Part shown: positions 25,140-32,902 of the stretch, one piece after another
Layout of the letters: each line of letters begins with the position of its first letter
Numbering within the stretch: position 1 is the first letter of the stretch
Assembly: GCF_002222655.1 (NCBI RefSeq)
Contig: NZ_CP022424.1
Location: 62,001-126,000 of the forward strand
DNA: 64,000 nucleotides
From: Vitreoscilla filiformis
Lineage (GTDB): Bacteria; Pseudomonadota; Gammaproteobacteria; Burkholderiales; Burkholderiaceae_C
Direction of reading: 5' to 3'
Program-made: the position numbers and the translations under genes
The notes under the pieces: model-generated
What the model saw: the letters and a program-made list of their open reading frames with translations, nothing else
Told to the model about the DNA's origin: nothing
Database searches by the model: none

Positions 25140-26146
25140 GGGCGAGTCTCCAACTTTTCGCCCGTCAATGAGCGCAGGAATTGCACGATGAGTTGTTTGT
25201 CTTCCGCTGGAGCGGGGCGGCCCAGTTGGTTGAGGAACATCACGTCCACCGCTTTGTCCAGCGTGGTCACGGAGCCGTCGTGGAAATAGGGCGCGGTCAG
25301 CTCGACGTTGCGCAACGAGGGCACCTTGAAAACGTACTTGTCGGTTTCCAGCTTGGTCACGTTGTAGCGACCCAAATCGGCGGCTGTGGGGTTGCCTCGT
25401 TGCCCGAAGTAATTGTTGAACACCCCGAATTTCTGGAACATGTTGCCCCCGACGGCCACGCCTTGGTGGCACGCCACGCAACCGTACTGCTTAAAGAGCT
25501 GGTAACCCTTTTTCTCGTCGGCGCTGATTGCATTGGGTTCACCGAGCAAATAGCGATCAAATCGAGAGGGTGTTAACAAAGATCGCTCGTACGTGGCAAT
25601 GGCGTCCCGGATCGTGGTGGCTTGCAAGCCCGCTGGATAAACGGCCTTGAAGTCATTGACCAAACCTGTGTCGTTACCCAGCTTGGTGACAATTTCCGGC
25701 CAGGTGTGGTCGAACTCTTTCGGGTTGTGGACGACACCGTCCATCTGTTCGAGCAAGCCGTCCGCACGGCCATCCCAGAACTGTTTGAAGTGCAGCGCAG
25801 CGTTGAACACCGACGGGGCGTTGATGCCGCCCAGTTGTTGGCGGATGCCGGTTGAGCGTGCGGCCCCGTCGGCACCGCCTTTGCCCGGCTGATGGCAGGA
25901 CACACACGCCACCGTTCCATCGCGGGACAGGCGCGGATCCATGAACATGCGCTCACCCAAGCGCACCTTGCGTTCATCCAGATTGAGTGATTTCACACTG
26001 GGCAAGGGCTTGATGGGCTCGTCCAGCAAAGGTTGCGGGGCCGAGACGCCCCCGGGCAGCTGTGCCCCAGCCACCACCGAGAAACCCAACAGCCACCCCG
26101 CAACATGGATCTGACCCCGGGTGCGTTGATTCGACAACGACAACAT
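25136..26146 (-). CDS. Periplasmic di-haem cytochrome c peroxidase / MauG family
   Basis: 336 residues. A signal peptide is encoded at the start (HVAGWLLGFSVVAGAQL). Two haem c sites are present, CVSCH at 81-85 and CVACH at 223-227, with the usual family segments LGERMFMDPRLSRDGTVACVSC, APSVFNAALHFKQFWDGRADGL, ATYERSLLTPSRFDRYLLG and VPSLRNVELTAPYFHDGSV (read in parts). It reduces H2O2 or oxidises a partner in the periplasm. The start is set by GGAAAGG 8 nt upstream of the ATG. Being first in the operon, it may shape the signal seen by the kinase. Confidence 0.9.
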   Translation of the reverse strand: MLSLSNQRTRGQIHVAGWLLGFSVVAGAQLPGGVSAPQPLLDEPIKPLPSVKSLNLDERKVRLGERMFMDPRLSRDGTVACVSCHQPGKGGADGAARSTGIRQQLGGINAPSVFNAALHFKQFWDGRADGLLEQMDGVVHNPKEFDHTWPEIVTKLGNDTGLVNDFKAVYPAGLQATTIRDAIATYERSLLTPSRFDRYLLGEPNAISADEKKGYQLFKQYGCVACHQGVAVGGNMFQKFGVFNNYFGQRGNPTAADLGRYNVTKLETDKYVFKVPSLRNVELTAPYFHDGSVTTLDKAVDVMFLNQLGRPAPAEDKQLIVQFLRSLTGEKLETRP

Positions 26147-26273
26147 GAAACGCCTTTCCGCAAACATTTCTCTCGGTTGACTGTGACATGACATGCAATG
26201 TCTCCCTAGACGAAGATCAAGACTTGCGTGCATGGCACGGGCAAGGGGCAAAGTCTCTGGACAATCGCACGGC

Positions 26274-27809
26274 ATGAAAAAGACTGTTTCTTCCCTGTCC
26301 GGCGCCTTGATGGTGCAGGGCACGACTTCCGATGCGGGCAAATCCACCCTGGTCGCGGGGCTGGCGCGGGTGCTGGCCCGTCAAGGGGTGCGTGTGGCGC
26401 CTTTCAAACCCCAAAACATGGCGCTCAACAGCGCTGTCACTGCCGATGGGGGGGAAATTGGCCGCGCTCAAGCCCTGCAAGCCCTGGCCGCCCGCGTGGT
26501 GCCCACCGTGGACATGAACCCCGTGCTGCTCAAACCCAGCAGCGATGTGGGCGCCCAAGTCATCATCCACGGCCAGGCGCGCACGGACATGGATGCCCGG
26601 GCCTATCACGCCTACAAACCCATCGCGTTCGAAGCGGTGCGGGCGTCGTTCGAGCGCCTGCGGGCGGCGTATGACGTGGTGTTGGTCGAGGGCGCGGGCA
26701 GCCCGGCGGAAATCAACCTGCGCGACCGGGACATTGCCAATATGGGTTTTGCGCTGCCCTACCGCGTGCCCGTCGCCCTGGTGGCCGACATCGACCGGGG
26801 CGGCGTATTTGCCCACCTGACCGGCACCTTGGCCTGCCTGGCGCCCGAGGAGCAGGCGTTGGTGTGCGGGTTCATCATCAACCGGTTCCGGGGGGATGTT
26901 GGCCTGCTGATGCCGGGCGTGGATTGGCTGAGTGAGCGCACCCACAAACCCACGTTCGGCGTATTGCCCTACCTCCACGGCCTGCACCTGGATGCCGAAG
27001 ACGCCGTGGACATCGCCCAAACCGCGCCCGCAGCAGGTGGCCCGCGCTTGCGGGTGGCGGTGCTGGTGTGGCCGCGCATTTCGAATCACACCGATTTGGA
27101 TGCCTTGCGCGCCCATCCCCAGGTGGATTTGCATTACGTGGGCCCAGGGCAAGCGGTGCCGGCGTGTGATCTGGTGATCCTGCCGGGCAGCAAAGCGGTG
27201 CAAGCCGATTTGCGTTTCCTGCGGGAACAGGGCTGGGACGGCGCCCTGGCGCGCCATCTGCGCTACGGCGGCAAGGTGCTGGGGTTGTGTGGCGGCATGC
27301 AGATGCTCGGCCAAGCGCTGCACGATCCGCTGGGTTTGGAAGGCGGCGGCAGCAGTGCCGGGCTGGGGTGGTTGGCGTTCGAAACCACACTGGCGGCGCA
27401 CAAACAATTGCGGCAAGTGCAAGGGGTGCTGGCCGCTGCGGTGCTCGATGCACGGGCGCCGACCGAAGCGCCCAGCGCCGTGGCTTTGCAGGGCTACGAA
27501 ATTCACATGGGCGTGAGCCACGGCCCGGCCCTGCAACGCCCCGCCGTGTGGCTGCGCGACGAGGCAAGCGGCGCGTTACGGCCCGATGGCGCGGTGTCGG
27601 ACGACGGCCAAATCCTGGCCACCTACGTGCATGGGCTGTTCGATCATCCGGAGGCACAGGCGGCGCTGCTGCGATGGGCAGGAGCGGGGGCGACGGTATC
27701 CAGAATCGATCTGGGGGCGCTGCGGGAAGCCAGTTTGGAGCGCCTGGCCGACAGCGTCGAGGCGGCGTTGGACTTGCCCGCGCTGTGGCGTCAAGCCGGG
27801 CTGGGTTAG
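26274..27809 (+). CDS. cobQ: Adenosylcobyric acid synthase (glutamine-hydrolysing)
   Basis: 511 residues. It amidates the b, d, e and g side chains of adenosylcobyrinic acid a,c-diamide. The N-terminal P-loop-type synthetase has [20 protein letters not shown] and [20 protein letters not shown]; the C-terminal class I glutaminase has [12 protein letters not shown] (nucleophile Cys) and [10 protein letters not shown], and ends with [12 protein letters not shown]. It is the only B12 gene here on the plus strand and has no riboswitch; it is divergent from the peroxidase operon. The start is uncertain (an in-frame ATG lies 42 nt upstream). Confidence 0.93.
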   Translation: MKKTVSSLSGALMVQGTTSDAGKSTLVAGLARVLARQGVRVAPFKPQNMALNSAVTADGGEIGRAQALQALAARVVPTVDMNPVLLKPSSDVGAQVIIHGQARTDMDARAYHAYKPIAFEAVRASFERLRAAYDVVLVEGAGSPAEINLRDRDIANMGFALPYRVPVALVADIDRGGVFAHLTGTLACLAPEEQALVCGFIINRFRGDVGLLMPGVDWLSERTHKPTFGVLPYLHGLHLDAEDAVDIAQTAPAAGGPRLRVAVLVWPRISNHTDLDALRAHPQVDLHYVGPGQAVPACDLVILPGSKAVQADLRFLREQGWDGALARHLRYGGKVLGLCGGMQMLGQALHDPLGLEGGGSSAGLGWLAFETTLAAHKQLRQVQGVLAAAVLDARAPTEAPSAVALQGYEIHMGVSHGPALQRPAVWLRDEASGALRPDGAVSDDGQILATYVHGLFDHPEAQAALLRWAGAGATVSRIDLGALREASLERLADSVEAALDLPALWRQAGLG

Positions 27810-27814
27810 GCGCC

Positions 27815-28810
27815 TCAGGAGCCGTTGAGCTTGAGCAGGCTGACCACCACGCGGGCGGTCGATTGCTCGGTTTCGATGAAGCGCCGGAAGGCGGGGGCGT
27901 TGCGGTACGTGGCCAGCCAGCGGTTGGTTTTGAGGGCTTCCCGCCAAGGCGCAGTGGTGACGACGCGGTCGATCAGCGCTTGCAGGGCTTCCAGTTGGGG
28001 GGGCGTCAGGCCGCTGGGCGCGCACAGGCCGCGCCAGTTCACCAGCGTGGTGTAGATCCCCACATCGCGCAGGGAGGGTAGCCCCATTTCGCTGCGCTGG
28101 CTGCTGATGACCAGCGGACGCACCTGCCCCGCTTGAATGGCCTCGGCCAATTCGCTGTAGCCTGAAATGCCCCAGTCCGCTTGCCGATTCTGCAAGGCTT
28201 TGCTGGCTTGGCCCCCACCCCCGGTGCTGAGGTAAGTGAACTGGGCCGGATTGGCGTGGACGCTGCGCAGCATCATGCCCAGCAACATGTGATCGACACT
28301 GCCCGCCGACCCTCCGACCACGGTGGCTTTGTAAGCGGGTTCGCGCAGCCGGTCGGCCAAATCTTGGGCGGTGCGAAGTGGCGAAGCGGCGGGCACCGCC
28401 ACCACCAGGTAATCACTGGTGAGTTGGGCCAGCGGGTTGAGCCGCGATAAATCGAGGGCCGAACGATGCAGGGCAATGCCGCCGAGCATCACCATGCCGG
28501 TGATCATCAATGCATCGGGGCGGCCTTTGTAGCGTTCGGCGAAGGCATGCAGGCCGACCACTCCCGCCTTACCGCCGACGTTCTCGTAGCGGATTTGTCC
28601 GACCGCCCCGGTGCTCTGCAAAGCGTGGCCCAACGCTCGCCCGGTCTGATCCCATCCGCCGCCGGGGCTGGCGGGGATGAAGATCGTCAGGCTGGGCCAA
28701 ACCGGCGCATGTGCAGACGCTGCGGGGCGTTGCTGGGCACTGCTGTGCCCGGAATGGCCTCCCCAAGCCAGAGCCGTGGCCCACTGGAGCCAGGCACGCT
28801 TTCTCATCAT
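27815..28810 (-). CDS. Tripartite tricarboxylate transporter-type substrate-binding protein (Bug/TctC family)
   Basis: 331 residues. N-terminal export signal (RKRAWLQWATALAWGGHSGHSSAQ), then the Bug fold: TIFIPASPGGGWDQTGRALGHAL, YENVGGKAGVVGL, VVGGSAGSVDHMLLGMML, GVRPLVI-like segment (QVRPLVISSQR) and the C-terminal helix. The start MMRKRA is preceded by GAGGAGG. The ligand is probably a small carboxylate but cannot be inferred, and no tctAB partner is adjacent. It ends 5 nt from the convergent cobQ stop. Confidence 0.85.
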   Translation of the reverse strand: MMRKRAWLQWATALAWGGHSGHSSAQQRPAASAHAPVWPSLTIFIPASPGGGWDQTGRALGHALQSTGAVGQIRYENVGGKAGVVGLHAFAERYKGRPDALMITGMVMLGGIALHRSALDLSRLNPLAQLTSDYLVVAVPAASPLRTAQDLADRLREPAYKATVVGGSAGSVDHMLLGMMLRSVHANPAQFTYLSTGGGGQASKALQNRQADWGISGYSELAEAIQAGQVRPLVISSQRSEMGLPSLRDVGIYTTLVNWRGLCAPSGLTPPQLEALQALIDRVVTTAPWREALKTNRWLATYRNAPAFRRFIETEQSTARVVVSLLKLNGS

Positions 28811-28917
28811 GTGGTGTCCTCCTCTGTTCACCGGCGCCATTGGGCCGCCTGTGAGCGCCTTTTACCAGGGGGACAACCTGAGGAGAAGATTTCAATCAGG
28901 GGAGGCTGTCATGAATC

Positions 28918-29139
28918 TTAAGCGGCGACGCTGGCCTTACGCAAAAGGGTGTACAGCTGATCCTTGAGCATCAGCTTTTCCTTCTTGAGCACTTCGATTT
29001 CTTCATGGGTGGCCGGGACGATGTGGGCTTCCATGTTCTTGATGCGTTGATCCAACTCGTTGTGCTTGTCAAACAGATGCACGAAGTGGGCATCGGTGGT
29101 CTTGAGCTGGGTGATCAGGTCGCGGTATTCGGGGAACAT
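28918..29139 (-). CDS. YdcH/DUF465-family small protein
   Basis: 73 residues, fully helical: FPEYRDLITQLKTTDAHFVHLFDKHNELD followed by a KKEKLMLKDQLYTLLR helix, the two-helix pattern of the YdcH (DUF465) family. The molecular role of the family is unknown. It is a single gene with its own short intergenic spaces. Confidence 0.85.
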   Translation of the reverse strand: MFPEYRDLITQLKTTDAHFVHLFDKHNELDQRIKNMEAHIVPATHEEIEVLKKEKLMLKDQLYTLLRKASVAA

Positions 29140-29246
29140 CGTGCTTGTCCTTGTTGGAGGTTCGTTGGATTGTGGTGAAGGCCAGGCGTTGTGCCCAGCC
29201 TTGGGGCCACTCTATGCTGGCTGACCCTCGTCTGGCTGAACTTAGA

Positions 29247-30329
29247 TCAAGACTTGGGGCGCCAAAGAGCGATCTTGCCCACCGCCTCGCGTGCCCGCAA
29301 CTGGCCGCAGCCGCCTTCCACGTCCTGCCCAGCCGAATGGCGCAGTTTGGTGAGGATGCCCTGGCGGTGCAACGTGCGCGCCATGTGGGCAGCCCGCTCC
29401 CAGCTCGGGCGCTCGTACGGCATGCCCGGCACGGCGTTGTACGGAATGAGGTTGAGCACCCCGTAACGCCCGTGCAGCAGTTGCGCCACGGCGTCCAGTT
29501 CTTCGTCGGTGTCGTTGACGCCGGCCAGCAGCGTCCATTGGTATTGAATCGGGTAGCCACTGGCGCGTGCATAAGCGTCGGCAGCGTCCACCAAGGCGAG
29601 CGGACTCAGGCGCGGCGCCCGGGGCAGCAGCTCGGCACGCAGCGCCGCATCCGTGGTGTGCAGCGAAACCGCCAGCGCCGGCTTGACCGGGCCTTCGTGG
29701 GCCTCCCCCTGCACCCGGGCCATGAGCCGGGCGAACAGCCGCTCGTCCCCCACCGTGGACAGCACCAGGTTTTTGTGCCCGATGTTGCCGACGCTGCCCA
29801 GCAAGTCGATGGCGTCCAGCACGTTGTCCAGGTTGTGGGCCGGCTCGCCCATGCCCATGAACACCACTTTGTTCACCGGGCGCAGTTGCCGCGCCAACGC
29901 CACCTGCGCCACGATCTCCGCACTGCCGACTTGGCGAATCAGCCCTTCTGTGCCCGTCATGCAAAACCGGCAACCCACGGCGCAACCCACTTGGGTCGAA
30001 ACGCACAGCCCGCCGCGTGGCAGCAGCACGCTTTCCACGGTTTGGCCATCGTGCAGGCCACTGAGCAGGCGCGCCGAACCGTCCTCGCCGGGGTGTTGCG
30101 AGCGCAGCACAGCCAGCCCTTGCAGGGCGTCCAACAGCGTCGGCAAAGCGGCCAGCAACGGTGCGGGCAAAAAATCCACCACCTTGCGCCGGCCACTGCC
30201 GATGGGCAGCGCGTGCGTCCATAAACGCAACACGCGCTGACGGTGCAGGGTTTGGGCCCCGAGCGCTGACAGGTGCTGTGTCAACGCGGGCAGGGTGGTG
30301 AGGGCGGCGGTCAGAGTGGGGGCGGACAT
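29247..30329 (-). CDS. RlmN-like radical SAM RNA methyltransferase (paralogue)
   Basis: 360 residues. Radical SAM cluster motif C116-x3-C120-x2-C123 (CAVGCRFCMTG), KVVFMGMGEPAHNLDNVLDA, LSTVGDERLF, LAVSLHTTDAALRAELLPRAP, IPYNAVPGMPYERPS and the C-terminal acceptor cysteine in QDVEGGCGQL. These fit the RlmN/Cfr family, which methylates C2 (RlmN) or C8 (Cfr) of adenosine in 23S rRNA and, for RlmN, tRNA. The usual Burkholderiales rlmN neighbours (ndk, hisS region) are absent, so this may be a second paralogue. Confidence 0.85.
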   Translation of the reverse strand: MSAPTLTAALTTLPALTQHLSALGAQTLHRQRVLRLWTHALPIGSGRRKVVDFLPAPLLAALPTLLDALQGLAVLRSQHPGEDGSARLLSGLHDGQTVESVLLPRGGLCVSTQVGCAVGCRFCMTGTEGLIRQVGSAEIVAQVALARQLRPVNKVVFMGMGEPAHNLDNVLDAIDLLGSVGNIGHKNLVLSTVGDERLFARLMARVQGEAHEGPVKPALAVSLHTTDAALRAELLPRAPRLSPLALVDAADAYARASGYPIQYQWTLLAGVNDTDEELDAVAQLLHGRYGVLNLIPYNAVPGMPYERPSWERAAHMARTLHRQGILTKLRHSAGQDVEGGCGQLRAREAVGKIALWRPKS

Positions 30330-30365
30330 GGGGCGCGCAGTGTAGCGGCCCCGCCGACCGCCGCA

Positions 30366-30746
30366 TCATGCTCCCAGAAAGGGTGCGAACGCCGCGTGGG
30401 TCTGGGTGAGGTGAACTTGCAGCCAGCCTTGCAGCAAGGTGGTGGCCCGGTCTTTCACGTCTTGGCCGGCGTCATGGTCGGCGACCAAGTCCATCAAGGT
30501 GGCCATGTGACCGTTGTGCAGGGTTCGGTGGGCTTCAATGTCCGGATAGCCATGCTGCACCAGCAGCGATTCTTCCGTGACAAAGTGGTTCATGGCGCCA
30601 TCCATGAGGGTTTCCAGCAGCGTGCCGACTTGGCCGCGATCGCTGGCGCTGGCCAGTTGTTGAAGGGCATCGAGCAACTGGCGGTGTTGTTCGTCCAGAT
30701 CGGCACGGCCGACGGAAAGGGCCGGTGTCCAGGACAGCAGCGACAT
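30366..30746 (-). CDS. Bacteriohemerythrin
   Basis: 126 residues. The di-iron hemerythrin pattern is present: LDEQHRQLLDAL, HFVTEESLLVQHGYPD, HRTLHNGHMATL and a late HLTQTHAAF. The ATG giving MSLLSWTPAL is preceded by AAGGAG at ideal spacing. The protein binds O2 and may buffer or sense oxygen. It follows the DTW-domain gene by 51 nt. Confidence 0.92.
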   Translation of the reverse strand: MSLLSWTPALSVGRADLDEQHRQLLDALQQLASASDRGQVGTLLETLMDGAMNHFVTEESLLVQHGYPDIEAHRTLHNGHMATLMDLVADHDAGQDVKDRATTLLQGWLQVHLTQTHAAFAPFLGA

Positions 30747-30797
30747 GGGTTCTCCTTGCAGACTCTCACAGAGAAAAGGCGACAGCATCGCCCAGCT

Positions 30798-31406
30798 TCA
30801 TGTCTCCTCGGTGATTGTGGGGGTGGCGTTGTGCGCCTGGCCACGCTGCACGAACACATCGAACGCGGCCAGCAGGCAGCCGCACGACGCCACCAGGCCC
30901 GGTTCCAGCTGCACCAAGGCCCCACAAGTGGCTTCCAAAGTGGAGCGTTGTATGGCCGGAACCTGAGCTTTGCGCAGTGCAGCATAACGCGAAGGCGGCA
31001 CACTCGTCAGCGCCAGGCGTGGCAGCGCCTGCAAACCCGGGTTGCAGTGCAGCAATTTTCGGCTCTTGCGCCAGGTGGCATCCAGCACCACCAAACGCAG
31101 CCGATCCGGGGGGAGATCGGGCGGCGCAGGTGGGGCCGGCTCGTGAGGGCTGGCCGGATAAAGCAGCACCGGGCAGCGGCCATCGGCGTGCAAATCGGCA
31201 TCCAGGGTCAGCGGATCGAAACGTTCCCCGACGCGCACCGTGCAGCGCGCCAAGCTCAACGCCAGCAGCGTGGCGCTGCCTTTGGCTTGGTTCACTTCTT
31301 CGGGGTGTTGCAGGATCAGCACCTCGGTGCGCGGGGTCACGGGGCGAATCAAATCGCACAAACAGGTGCGCAACGGGCGGCAACAACGCGGGCAGGTCGG
31401 GCGCAT
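30798..31406 (-). CDS. DTW-domain protein, probable tRNA-uridine aminocarboxypropyltransferase
   Basis: 202 residues. An N-terminal Cys cluster (CPRCCRPLRTCLC) is followed by LILQHPEEVNQAKGSATLLALSL and the signature LVVLDATWRKSRKLL, features of the DTW (TapT/Tuaa-type) family that installs acp3U in tRNA. It starts 4 nt after the HtrA-type protease stop. The enzymatic assignment is by family only. Confidence 0.85.
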   Translation of the reverse strand: MRPTCPRCCRPLRTCLCDLIRPVTPRTEVLILQHPEEVNQAKGSATLLALSLARCTVRVGERFDPLTLDADLHADGRCPVLLYPASPHEPAPPAPPDLPPDRLRLVVLDATWRKSRKLLHCNPGLQALPRLALTSVPPSRYAALRKAQVPAIQRSTLEATCGALVQLEPGLVASCGCLLAAFDVFVQRGQAHNATPTITEET

Positions 31407-31410
31407 CGGG

Positions 31411-32505
31411 TCAACGCATCGTCAGGTCGATGACGCGCACACGCACCTTGCGTTCGGTGTCGCCCCGACGCACGCCCAGCTCGGCGGTGTTGCCGATCCC
31501 CACCCGATCCAACTCGGCCACAAAGTTGGCCAGCGTCGCCACGGGGCGCCCGTTGACAGCGATGATCACGTCCCCCAACTCACCCGAACGGCGGTTGAAG
31601 GGTCGCAAACCCGCTTCGGCAGCCGGTGAGTTTCGGGCCACGTCGGCGATCACCACGCCGGCGATGCCAGCCCGTGCCACCCAGTCTGGCCGCACCGGGG
31701 AGATGCCGATGCCCGGCATCGGCGCCACCCCTCGGCTGATGAGCGCAGGCACCACGCGGTTCACCAAGTCCACCGGAATGGCAAAACCCACGCCCGAGGA
31801 ACTGCCCGACGCCGAGCGGATGGCAGTGTTCACACCGATGAGGCGCCCGGCGCTGTCCAGCAACGGGCCGCCGGAGTTACCGGGGTTGATGGCCGCATCG
31901 GTTTGGATCACCCCGGCGACTTCGCGGTAATCGGTGGTGGGCAACTCGCGGTCCAGGGCGCTGATCAACCCTTGGGTGAGTGTGCGCGACAGGCCAAACG
32001 GGTTGCCGATGGCGTACACCGTTTGGCCAATTTTCAAATCACGCGAACTGCCCAGCGGCAAGGGCCGCAGGTTGGCGGGCGGGCGTTGCAGGCGGATCAC
32101 CGCCAAGTCGTATTCGGGTGAGCGTCCGACCAAACGGGCTTCGAGTGGGGGGCCGCTGTCCAGGCGCACCCACAGTCGGCGGGCGCCTTCCACCACATGA
32201 AAATTGGTGACGATGTGGCCCTCACCATCCCAGACAAACCCACTGCCCGCCGATTGCGCCACCTCGGCGCCGAACCAGCCGTCCGACTGCAAGGTTTCGC
32301 TGGTGATGTAGGCCACCGACGGCGCTGCGCCTTCGAACAGGTTGACGACTTGTTGCTCCGCCGCCGGCAGCGGCCCACGCGGCGTGATGGCCCGTGGCCC
32401 AGCGGCCCAAACGGGCCACGGCAGCAGCCCGGCGCCCAAGGTGCCCGCCACCACCGCCCGTCGGCGGGGCGACCGAAGTTCAGGAAAAAGAGGTGCGTGC
32501 TTCAT
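31411..32505 (-). CDS. HtrA/DegP-type serine protease, one PDZ domain
   Basis: 364 residues. A Tat-like signal (RSPRRRAVVAGTLGAGLLPWPVWA) is followed by a trypsin-like domain with catalytic His in VTNFHVVEGA, Asp in EYDLAVIRL and Ser in INPGNSGGPLLD, and one C-terminal PDZ (SPAAEAGLRPFNRR, GDVIIAVNGRPVATL). It is expected in the periplasm as a protein-quality protease. The start was placed at the ATG giving MKHAPLFPEL because it precedes the signal directly. Confidence 0.9.
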   Translation of the reverse strand: MKHAPLFPELRSPRRRAVVAGTLGAGLLPWPVWAAGPRAITPRGPLPAAEQQVVNLFEGAAPSVAYITSETLQSDGWFGAEVAQSAGSGFVWDGEGHIVTNFHVVEGARRLWVRLDSGPPLEARLVGRSPEYDLAVIRLQRPPANLRPLPLGSSRDLKIGQTVYAIGNPFGLSRTLTQGLISALDRELPTTDYREVAGVIQTDAAINPGNSGGPLLDSAGRLIGVNTAIRSASGSSSGVGFAIPVDLVNRVVPALISRGVAPMPGIGISPVRPDWVARAGIAGVVIADVARNSPAAEAGLRPFNRRSGELGDVIIAVNGRPVATLANFVAELDRVGIGNTAELGVRRGDTERKVRVRVIDLTMR

Positions 32506-32577
32506 GTCACACAAGATAACGCACGCGGTGCCAGAATCTGGCCCCCATGGCTGTGCCATGTCTTTGTTCGCTTTGCC

Positions 32578-32898
32578 ATGAGTTCCGCTTGCCAGTTTTG
32601 TGGCGCGTGTTGTGCCACATTCCGAGTTTCGTTCTACTGGGCCCAAACGACGGCCCATCCCGACGGCACGGTGCCTGAAGCGCTGACCGAGCCGATTTCC
32701 CCCCACCACGTGGCCATGCGCGGCACCACCTGCCGACCGGTGCGCTGCGTGGCGCTGCAAGGGAAGATCGGTCAAGCGGTGGCGTGCGGCATCTACGCGC
32801 AACGCGCCAGCCCATGCCACGAATTCACCGAAGGCGACGAGCGCTGTACACAAGCCCGCCACCACCACGGATTGCCCCCTGTTTCTGAATCACACTGA
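32578..32898 (+). CDS. YkgJ-family cysteine-cluster protein
   Basis: 106 residues. The N-terminus has CQFCGACCATFRVSFYW, then CRPVRCVAL, CGIYAQRASPC and a late HEFTEGDERCTQA. The spacing of cysteines fits the YkgJ-type (Fe-S or Zn) cluster family of unknown function. It is divergent from the htrA-like gene and ends 4 nt before the helicase start, so the two may be co-transcribed. Confidence 0.85.
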   Translation: MSSACQFCGACCATFRVSFYWAQTTAHPDGTVPEALTEPISPHHVAMRGTTCRPVRCVALQGKIGQAVACGIYAQRASPCHEFTEGDERCTQARHHHGLPPVSESH

Positions 32899-32902
32899 CT
32901 GC

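Noticed and set aside
23640..25289. Plus-strand open frame of 549 codons opposite the histidine kinase gene
   Set aside because: Antisense shadow; the minus-strand kinase has all expected motifs.
26147..26347. CMSCH haem-like motif in frame upstream of the cytochrome c peroxidase start
   Set aside because: It would precede the signal peptide, and the downstream ATG has a strong ribosome binding site and directly starts the signal sequence.
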